Source of the DNA: Sulfuricurvum sp.
Lineage (GTDB): Bacteria > Campylobacterota > Campylobacteria > Campylobacterales > Sulfurimonadaceae
DNA: 64,000 bases
Direction of reading: 5' to 3'
NCBI GenBank assembly: GCA_030696775.1
Contig: JAUYRN010000003.1
Coordinates: forward strand, 16,738 to 80,737
Below are positions 55,368 to 61,882 of the stretch, piece after piece; position 1 is the stretch's first letter; the number at the start of each line of letters is the position of its first letter. The notes under the pieces are model-generated. The model had not been told where the DNA came from. It searched no databases and worked only from the letters and a program-made list of their open reading frames with translations. Made by a program: the position numbers and the translations under genes.

Positions 55368-56256
55368 GTAACACGAATGCTATTCCCAAAAACACCACGG
55401 ACGTAATAAACACCTGTACTGTTACGCTACGAGGTGAACAATTATACAGCGAGGCGAGATTTACATTCGCCACCGCCAGCGGAACAATCAGCTCCAAAAA
55501 TAAAATCCCCTTTACCATAGGCGACATCTCAACCATTCCTAAGACACCAAACGCGATGACAGGTATCAAAATAAATTTTGTCCCATTTACCCACGCAGTA
55601 AGTCGCAGATTGATCTGTGTCAGTTTTATCCCATACAAATAAATCCCAAACAATACTAACTGCATCGTCATCGACGCATACGCCCCCATCATCAATGTTT
55701 TATCCACCGCAACACTTGGGTGATATCCTGCTAAATTTAAAGCAATCGCCACCATCGCCGCCCATAGAACAGGAAGTTTGACAATATTCAGCAGTGATTG
55801 GCGAACACTGAACTCTCCGCGTGAATAGTAAAAGACTCCAATGGTATAGACAACAAACACATTTACGAGATTAATGAGCGTGAGATAAGGGACACTGGCT
55901 TCGCCAAACAGTGCAATGCCTAGCGGAATCCCAAGATTCCCTGTATTGCCGATGAGTGCCGCAACGGTAGCAATGGAGCGCTCTTTGGTATCATGGAACA
56001 ATAATCGGGCTAACGGTATCATCAACAGCAACGAGATGAGGGTAATCGCCAAATAAAGCGCTGGGGCAAAAAGAAGCTCCGTATCAATAGGCCGTTTAAG
56101 CAAACCCCAAAAAGTAAGAAAAATCTGTAAAAAATAAACACTAAGAAGCGTGATCGTACGGTCATCGATTTTTTCTTTGAACGTCCATTTGGCCCCGAAA
56201 CCAACTGCAATAAAAAGGTAAATTCCCAATAATGATAAAAAAGTTTCAGCAGTCAT
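55345..56256 (-). CDS. AEC family transporter
   Basis: A 303-residue membrane protein with about ten helices, matching the auxin-efflux-carrier family. Typical text: IGNTGNLGIPLGIALFGEASVPY and the second-half repeat LFLELIVPLAVANVNLASLY. Substrate unknown, often organic acids. Divergent from the OmpA-like barrel gene. Confidence 0.85.
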   Translation of the reverse strand: MTAETFLSLLGIYLFIAVGFGAKWTFKEKIDDRTITLLSVYFLQIFLTFWGLLKRPIDTELLFAPALYLAITLISLLLMIPLARLLFHDTKERSIATVAALIGNTGNLGIPLGIALFGEASVPYLTLINLVNVFVVYTIGVFYYSRGEFSVRQSLLNIVKLPVLWAAMVAIALNLAGYHPSVAVDKTLMMGAYASMTMQLVLFGIYLYGIKLTQINLRLTAWVNGTKFILIPVIAFGVLGMVEMSPMVKGILFLELIVPLAVANVNLASLYNCSPRSVTVQVFITSVVFLGIAFVLPTLLKMF

Positions 56257-56263
56257 ATAAAAT

Positions 56264-56269
56264 TATAAT
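56264..56269 (+). promoter_or_regulatory. -10 box of the small outer-membrane barrel gene
   Basis: AATTATAATG, about 80 bases before the coding start, giving a leader of some 70 bases. Confidence 0.4.
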
Positions 56270-56348
56270 GCTTTGTATCTCAAAATCATATTTTTCTCAT
56301 ATCGATTTGTCACAATTTTTTTAAATCTATAAAAAAGAGGTGATAATG

Positions 56349-56894
56349 ATGAAAAAAGTTGCATTGGCTGTATTGCTGGCAAGCGGATTGATGGCAGCTG
56401 AAAATGGGTTTTATGTTGGTGCGGATGCTGGAAATACTAAGTACGATTTAAAAGCTTCTGCTTTGGGGATTAGTGCCGAAGATAATGATGATGGCGGATC
56501 TCAAACTGTAAAAATGGGATATTATCTCGATAAAAACAATCGTGCATCCGCTTTTTATCAAAACGTTAATGTTGATAATGGTGACGGAGCGATGTATGGA
56601 GTGGGCTACGATTATCTAATTGGCGACAATGCTTTTAAACCGTTTGTAGGTGCTCTCGTAGGATACGGTTCTGCCAAAGACGATATTGGCGAAATCAAAA
56701 TGACCGGTCCAGTTTATGGAGCACAAGCAGGTGTTAACTACTCTTTTAATGAAAATTTTTCCATTGAAGGAGGATATCGTTACCTAAAATCAAACATGGA
56801 CGATATGGTTAGAGACCCAGATACTGGAATAGATGTAAAGCTGGAGGTGGATACCATTAAAAACTGGTTTATCGGCGCTAATTACAAGTTCTAA
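56349..56894 (+). CDS. Small outer-membrane beta-barrel protein
   Basis: A 181-residue protein: signal peptide (MKKVALAVLLASGLMAAE), then an eight-strand barrel (GFYVGADAGNTKYDLKA, GYDYLIGDNAFKPFVGALVGYG, NFSIEGGYRYLKSN) ending NWFIGANYKF with a C-terminal Phe. OmpA/OmpW-like outer-membrane barrel without a peptidoglycan domain. GAGG at 56337-56340 favours ATG 56349; in-frame ATG 56346 and GTG 56340 are possible. Confidence 0.82.
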   Translation: MKKVALAVLLASGLMAAENGFYVGADAGNTKYDLKASALGISAEDNDDGGSQTVKMGYYLDKNNRASAFYQNVNVDNGDGAMYGVGYDYLIGDNAFKPFVGALVGYGSAKDDIGEIKMTGPVYGAQAGVNYSFNENFSIEGGYRYLKSNMDDMVRDPDTGIDVKLEVDTIKNWFIGANYKF

Positions 56895-56968
56895 TACTGA
56901 ATTTTATTAACTCAGCATACTCTTGTCGCACCCGTAAAAGTGGTATACAGTTAGGGTATTTAACTTGT

Positions 56969-56988
56969 TCCCAAGCTAGATCTTGGGA
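56969..56988. terminator. Hairpin behind the barrel gene, TCCCAAG repeat type
   Basis: TCCCAAG (56969-56975) pairs with CTTGGGA (56982-56988). The arms match the TTCCCAAGCT...AGCTTGGGAA type of dispersed palindrome seen in many proteobacteria, so it may be a repeat or a terminator. The rest of 56895-57134 holds no gene I can support. Confidence 0.4.
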
Positions 56989-57071
56989 GCGAAAAAATGT
57001 TTTTCAGATGTATGCAGCTTAAACTTTTCTCCCCCATCTTCTCCTTGAGCAACTCCTAAAAACCATTTCGC

Positions 57072-57077
57072 TACAAT
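57072..57077 (+). promoter_or_regulatory. -10 box before the flavoprotein gene
   Basis: TTCGCTACAAT; a second candidate TATAGT is at 57108-57113. Both precede ATG 57135. Confidence 0.35.
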
Positions 57078-57134
57078 CCACCATGAATAATGATTGCATC
57101 TGCTATCTATAGTAGCGATCTAAAAAGGGCAGGT

Positions 57135-58736
57135 ATGGCTAAAGTATTGATTATCGGCGGTGGCGGTGCTGGATTAGTGAGTGCGTTATCGGCGCATGAA
57201 GCAGGAGCAGAAGTCATCGTTGTCTCTAAAACTCTTCCCACCAGATCTCAAACATCTATGGCGCAAGGGGGGATGAATGCAGTTTTAGGTGGTAATGACA
57301 GTATCGAAAGTCACATTGCCGATACTCTTCGCTCATCCGCAGGCTTGGGCGATGAAAAACAAATTACTGTTATGTGTGAAAATGCTCCCGATGCGGTACG
57401 TTGGTGCAATAGCATGGGTCTTCCATTTAGTCGTGATGAGTCGGGGGAGATTGCTCGCAGACGTTTGGGTGGTGCGAGTGCTCCTCGTGCTTGTTATGCC
57501 CAAGATTATACTGGCCTAAAACTTCTCCACACGCTGTATGACCAATGTCTTAAAGCCAAGATAACGTTTCACAATGAGCGATTTTTACTCAACCTAATCG
57601 TCGATGAAGAGTCTAACCGCGTGTTAGGAGCAACGTTTTTGGACATAGCCACCGGAGAAGTAGAAGAAATCCGTGCCGATTCTGTGATACTGGCAACGGG
57701 CGGATACGGTGGAATTTATGGTAAACACTCGACGAATTCCGTTCAAGCGACGGGAGATGGTTTAGCCGCTGCAATACGAGCAGGGGCAAAACTCGCGGAT
57801 TTGGAGTTTATCCAGTTTCATCCGACGGCATTGAAAAACTCTTCTATTTTGATTTCAGAAAGCGCGCGTGGAGCAGGAGGATATTTACTAAATGCTAACA
57901 AAGAGCGCTTTACCGATGAACTTGCCCCTCGTGATGTGGTTGCCCGCGCAATTCATGAAGAGATGACCAAAAGTGGCGCAGTGTATCTCGACATCCGCCA
58001 TTTGGGAGAAGAATTTATTACTCATGAACTCCCACAAGAGAGAAAATTAGCTCAAATCTATGAAGGGATTGACCCCGTACATGAGCTCATTCCCATTAAA
58101 CCCTCCGCCCACTACAGTATGGGAGGAATCGAAGTAGATGCACAATGCATGAGCAGTGTTAGCGGTTTGTTTGCAGTAGGCGAATGCGCCAATCACAAAA
58201 CACACGGGGCAAACCGACTGGGTGGCAACTCACTGTTAGAACTGGTCGTATTTGGTCGTCATTGCGGAAAAAATGCGGCAGAGTTTGGGGCACAAAATCC
58301 CGTTCCTGCACTTGAAAACACTCAACTGGCCAAAGATACCAATTTTGTCCGTGGGGTCATGTACTTTACCAACCAAATCGACTTTTATCAAAAACAAGAG
58401 ATGTTAGCCAATATCTTTTATAACAATGTTGGTTTGGTACGTGAGGACATGGGGCTAAAAGCGGTACTTGGAGCCATTCGCCAAATGCAAAAAGAGTTAC
58501 CGTTTATGGGTCCGAAAGATAAGTCCAAGATTTGCAATACGAATTTGGTCGAATTTATCGAGTTTGGAAATAAAATCGAGCTAGCGGAGATTATCGTCGT
58601 ATGTGCGATCAGCCGAAGCGAGAGTCGAGGAGCACATTATCGAGGTGATATTCCGGCACGAAATGATGTGATGTTTGGAGCTCATACGATTACATGGAGA
58701 GAAGGAGGAGTGTTATGCGCGGATTTTATGGAATAA
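57135..58736 (+). CDS. Fumarate reductase/succinate dehydrogenase flavoprotein-like subunit
   Basis: A 533-residue flavoprotein. FAD motif VLIIGGGGAGLVSALSAHEAG starts at residue 4; dicarboxylate-site residues are present (FHPTAL, APRDVVARAI, HYSMGGIEVD, GANRLGGNSLLE). In the FAD segment, RSQTSMAQGGMN has Gln39 where classic FrdA/SdhA have the covalent-FAD His. I start at ATG 57135, 5 bases behind AAAGGGCAG; the longer ORF from 57090 adds an atypical front. No Tat signal, so it is cytosolic. Followed by a 32-residue ORF and the iron-sulfur subunit; no membrane anchor gene is in the window. Confidence 0.88.
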   Translation: MAKVLIIGGGGAGLVSALSAHEAGAEVIVVSKTLPTRSQTSMAQGGMNAVLGGNDSIESHIADTLRSSAGLGDEKQITVMCENAPDAVRWCNSMGLPFSRDESGEIARRRLGGASAPRACYAQDYTGLKLLHTLYDQCLKAKITFHNERFLLNLIVDEESNRVLGATFLDIATGEVEEIRADSVILATGGYGGIYGKHSTNSVQATGDGLAAAIRAGAKLADLEFIQFHPTALKNSSILISESARGAGGYLLNANKERFTDELAPRDVVARAIHEEMTKSGAVYLDIRHLGEEFITHELPQERKLAQIYEGIDPVHELIPIKPSAHYSMGGIEVDAQCMSSVSGLFAVGECANHKTHGANRLGGNSLLELVVFGRHCGKNAAEFGAQNPVPALENTQLAKDTNFVRGVMYFTNQIDFYQKQEMLANIFYNNVGLVREDMGLKAVLGAIRQMQKELPFMGPKDKSKICNTNLVEFIEFGNKIELAEIIVVCAISRSESRGAHYRGDIPARNDVMFGAHTITWREGGVLCADFME

Positions 58737-58813
58737 ATACCATTATTGAAAATGAAGATAATGATGATTTTTACGATGATGATGAAGAAGACGAGAAAGA
58801 GTGGTGTGACTGA
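58715..58813 (+). CDS. 32-residue acidic micro-ORF between the flavoprotein and iron-sulfur genes
   Basis: Begins MRGFYGINTIIENE and continues as a run of Asp/Glu (NDDFYDDDEEDEKEWCD). It overlaps the end of the flavoprotein gene in another frame by 22 bases. It has a strong ribosome site AAGGAGGAG (58702-58710) and its TGA shares one base with the next ATG. That arrangement is hard to explain unless it is translated. No family recognised. Confidence 0.6.
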   Translation: MRGFYGINTIIENEDNDDFYDDDEEDEKEWCD

Positions 58814-59514
58814 TGGAGATTAAAATTTTACGCGGTGAAGAAGCTCAAAGTTATAACGTCGAGTTAGAGGGTGTAACTTTACTCACTGTTCTCAATCACA
58901 TCAAAACAAAAATCGACTCAACGCTGACCTATTCCCATGGGTGTCGAAGCGGTGTATGCGGAAGTTGTGCCGTGCGTGTCAATGGTCGTGAGCAACTCAT
59001 GTGTGAATACAAACCTAACGAAGGTGATACTATTGAGCCGATTCGAAATGCACGTGTTATACGTGATTTAGTCGTTGACAGCTCTTCTATCGCACGCTTC
59101 AATAGCTTGGCTAGAGCATGGACCGAAGGATCACGTGAGGGCAAGGTAAGTGAGGATGAGATGAGCAGTATTCAAACACAAAGTGATTGTATTTTGTGTT
59201 CATCCTGCATGAGCGCTTGCCCTGTTTATGCTGTAAATCCCGATTTTATCGGCCCATTTGCCCTTACACGTGTTTGGCGATATGTGAGTGATGCACGAGA
59301 AATTTCCAGCGATGCAAAAATTGCAGCCGTTCAAACGAATGGAATTTGGGACTGTACTCTTTGCGGTGAGTGTGTCCCTGTATGTCCTCAAAACATTGCT
59401 CCTGCGCAAGATATTCGAATGTTACGGACAAAAAGCGGGATGATGGGGTACCAAGACCCCAATATGGCATCCATGTTTGGCGGCGGTTTGGATTTCGGCT
59501 CACCGGTGTTTTAG
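58813..59514 (+). CDS. Fumarate reductase/succinate dehydrogenase iron-sulfur subunit
   Basis: A 233-residue protein with a 2Fe-2S ferredoxin domain (Cys44, 49, 52, 64 in SHGCRSGVCGSCAVRVNG) and two cluster motifs CILCSSCMSACP and CTLCGECVPVCP for the 4Fe-4S and 3Fe-4S/4Fe-4S sites. It would pass electrons between FAD and a membrane or soluble partner. The gene is coupled to the micro-ORF. The anchor (SdhC/D or SdhE/CCG) is not adjacent; yajQ follows after a repeat. Confidence 0.93.
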   Translation: MEIKILRGEEAQSYNVELEGVTLLTVLNHIKTKIDSTLTYSHGCRSGVCGSCAVRVNGREQLMCEYKPNEGDTIEPIRNARVIRDLVVDSSSIARFNSLARAWTEGSREGKVSEDEMSSIQTQSDCILCSSCMSACPVYAVNPDFIGPFALTRVWRYVSDAREISSDAKIAAVQTNGIWDCTLCGECVPVCPQNIAPAQDIRMLRTKSGMMGYQDPNMASMFGGGLDFGSPVF

Positions 59515-59520
59515 CCTCCC

Positions 59521-59594
59521 GTCATTCCCGTGTAGACGGGAATCCAGCTTTTTGCAGTTTTACTTAGCTGGATTCCCGCCTTCGCGGGAATGAC
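59521..59594. repeat. REP-like palindromic repeat
   Basis: GTCATTCCCG (59521-59530) is inverted at 59585-59594, and inside are GACGGGAATCCAGC and its complement GCTGGATTCCCGCC. This is the widespread TCATTCCCGC type of extragenic palindrome that often moves with a RAYT transposase in trans. No transposase is in the window. Confidence 0.75.
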
Positions 59595-59646
59595 GAACCA
59601 ATCATTTTGTGTTATACTAATGTTATCAAAATGTTAGGGATACACT

Positions 59647-60144
59647 ATGGCATCAGAACACTCACTCGACATCTCCGCAAAAATCGACCTCCAAGCGTTT
59701 AAAGACGCGATTGCCCAATCAGAAAAAGAGGTCATTGGCCGTTACGACTTTAAAGGCGTCGCTTATGAAATCAATTATCGTGAAAAAGAAAAACAACTCG
59801 TTCTTGTAGCATCTAGTGATAACAAACTTGACGCACTTAAAGACGTTGTTATCGGTAAGCTCATTAAACGCGGTCTTTCTTCCAAAGCGCTCGAAGAACT
59901 AAAAACCGAAGACGCAAGCGGTGGAAGCCGTAAAGCGACCTATAAAATCGTCGATACCATTGATTCAAAAGAAGCAAAAAAAATTATTGCAGAGATTAAA
60001 AATCTTAAAACCAAAGCGTCTGCCATCATCGAAGGTGAATACATTCGCGTAAAATCCAAACAGATCGATGAACTTCAAAAAATCATGGCACACATAAAAG
60101 CAATGGAATGGGAAGCGCCCCTCGTCTTCGAAAACTTTAGATAA
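59647..60144 (+). CDS. yajQ: YajQ family nucleotide-binding protein
   Basis: A 165-residue protein with the YajQ pattern (SEHSLDISAKIDLQAFKDAI, GRYDFKGVAYEIN, KTKASAIIEGEYIRVKSK). Some YajQ proteins bind c-di-GMP and act with transcription factors. An HD-GYP gene follows 12 bases downstream, which suits that role. AGGGA precedes the ATG. Confidence 0.93.
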   Translation: MASEHSLDISAKIDLQAFKDAIAQSEKEVIGRYDFKGVAYEINYREKEKQLVLVASSDNKLDALKDVVIGKLIKRGLSSKALEELKTEDASGGSRKATYKIVDTIDSKEAKKIIAEIKNLKTKASAIIEGEYIRVKSKQIDELQKIMAHIKAMEWEAPLVFENFR

Positions 60145-60156
60145 AGGGTCACATAC

Positions 60157-61119
60157 ATGAGCGGTAAAACCACGCGCTATAAATCAATTGACAAGCGGGT
60201 TCTCACCGAGGGTGGACAGCTCAATTTTCAACTTTATCTACCCAATGAGACCAAAAGCGCTATGGGGCTTTTTCTTCAAAGTGATTCAGTTATTGATGGT
60301 AATAACAAAGTACGTTTACGTGAAGTAGAAAAGCTTTACATCAATGAAGAAGATGCGGTCAACTACGAAGCTTATGTCCAACAACACATTCAGACCATTG
60401 CTCTTTCAGAAGATATCCCTCTGGATGATAAAGCCATAATCGTATATCAACGGGCCACTTCCGTTATCGATGAGATGTTTCGTAATCCCGAATCACTCGA
60501 AACCGCTAAAAATGTCAAACCCGTCGTAGACAGTTTCGTCAATATTATTTTGCATGATCCTAAGGCCGTTGAATCCCTTTTAAAAATTACGGCTCATGAT
60601 TACTATACTCATACCCATTCAATCAATGTAAGTATTTACACTTTGAGTTTGGGCTCATTTTTGGGTATCGAAGCTGAAGATTTGAAAACTCTGGGGATGG
60701 CCGCCGTACTCCATGACATCGGAAAAAGCAAAGTCGATTACAACATCATTAACAAAAATGGCAAACTTACCGAAGTAGAGTTCGACGAAATGAAAACTCA
60801 TCCGGCGCAGGGGCATACTATCGCTTTAAAGCTAGGTATTAGTGACGAGCGGATACTCAGCGGGATTCGTCATCATCATGAAAAAATGGATGGCAGAGGA
60901 TACCCTGATGGAATCAAAGAGGATAAGATTAGTCAGTTTGCTAGAATAATCGGGGTATGTGATGTATTTGATGCCCTTTCAACAAAACGCTCGTATAAAG
61001 ATCCTATGAGCTCTTTTGAATCTCTGCGCCTTATGAAACAGGAAATGCAGGGTCACTTGGATATGAGTGTAGTGGATGCCTTTATCAAAATGCTACGAAA
61101 TAAGGAGAGTCAAAAATGA
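60157..61119 (+). CDS. HD-GYP domain phosphodiesterase
   Basis: A 320-residue protein with an N-terminal region of about 120 residues without a clear domain (maybe a DUF3391-like sensor) and an HD-GYP domain: His186-Asp187 (LHDIGKSKVDYN), H239-241 in HHHEKMDGRGYPDG and DVFDALSTKRSYK. Hydrolyses c-di-GMP by family. Its stop overlaps the next gene by 4 bases. Confidence 0.9.
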   Translation: MSGKTTRYKSIDKRVLTEGGQLNFQLYLPNETKSAMGLFLQSDSVIDGNNKVRLREVEKLYINEEDAVNYEAYVQQHIQTIALSEDIPLDDKAIIVYQRATSVIDEMFRNPESLETAKNVKPVVDSFVNIILHDPKAVESLLKITAHDYYTHTHSINVSIYTLSLGSFLGIEAEDLKTLGMAAVLHDIGKSKVDYNIINKNGKLTEVEFDEMKTHPAQGHTIALKLGISDERILSGIRHHHEKMDGRGYPDGIKEDKISQFARIIGVCDVFDALSTKRSYKDPMSSFESLRLMKQEMQGHLDMSVVDAFIKMLRNKESQK

Positions 61120-61769
61120 AAAAGCTAACCATTGCGGACGCAGCAGAGTATTTTAAAGTGTCAAAAGAAGCGATTCACAATCGTATTCGCCGTGGGTCTC
61201 TTAACTCTGTTGTTGAAAATGGGGTCAAATACGTTTCAGTTGCTTCCGAAAAAAGTAATACTGCCACAAACAATGCAAACGATAACCGTTACACCCTCTA
61301 CATTGAGCAAGAAAATGAACGTCTTCGCGAAAAAGTAGATGTCCTTGAAAAAGAGACAGGAAGATTGCGTGATCAGCGTGAACTTATGCTAATTAATGAA
61401 CGAATCAATGTGGAGCAAATCTACAAAGAGCGCGACGCTCAACTTCGTAATATTTTGAATGTCGTTGCAACAAAATTTCTCTCCCACGTTAGTGAAGAGT
61501 TAGTGATGCAAGAAGCTATGGGTGAAAAAATAGAACAAGCAGATGCCATCAACGCGGACATCGTCCCTGATGTTGAGCTGGGTGAGGGATGGATAACGCT
61601 GAAATCATTTTTAAAACTCAAGCGTTATGCTGACAGCATTAAAAAGAACATCAAGCGACGATTTAAAGCTGCTGCCATGGAAGGCGATGAACGCTTTATC
61701 GAGCACGGCGAGAAAATTTACTTGAATCCCTCTCTGCACGAGTATGCTGACCTCTTGGCGGGTAGATAA
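61116..61769 (+). CDS. HTH coiled-coil DNA-binding-like protein
   Basis: A 217-residue protein. Residues 1-45 look like an excisionase/MerR-type helix-turn-helix (LTIADAAEYFKVSKEAIHNRIRRG). Residues about 65-110 are a coiled coil (NERLREKVDVLEKETGRLRDQ). The C-terminal part (EGWITLKSFLKLKRYADSI) resembles a second HTH-like winged module. Co-transcribed with HD-GYP and YajQ genes, so it may be a c-di-GMP-linked regulator. Confidence 0.7.
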   Translation: MKKLTIADAAEYFKVSKEAIHNRIRRGSLNSVVENGVKYVSVASEKSNTATNNANDNRYTLYIEQENERLREKVDVLEKETGRLRDQRELMLINERINVEQIYKERDAQLRNILNVVATKFLSHVSEELVMQEAMGEKIEQADAINADIVPDVELGEGWITLKSFLKLKRYADSIKKNIKRRFKAAAMEGDERFIEHGEKIYLNPSLHEYADLLAGR

Positions 61770-61842
61770 TATTTAAGACGATATCAGAACGAGTCCTGAT
61801 TTGCCTTTGGCGGGGCACGCCCTTCGCCTTTGCTTCCAAACC

Positions 61843-61870
61843 TATAGAAATGAGGTTACTCATTTCTATA
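61843..61870. terminator. 12-bp hairpin between convergent genes
   Basis: TATAGAAATGAG (61843-61854) pairs perfectly with CTCATTTCTATA (61859-61870) with a GTTA loop. It can stop both the HTH operon and the helicase gene. Confidence 0.6.
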
Positions 61871-61882
61871 ACGGCTCTCATG

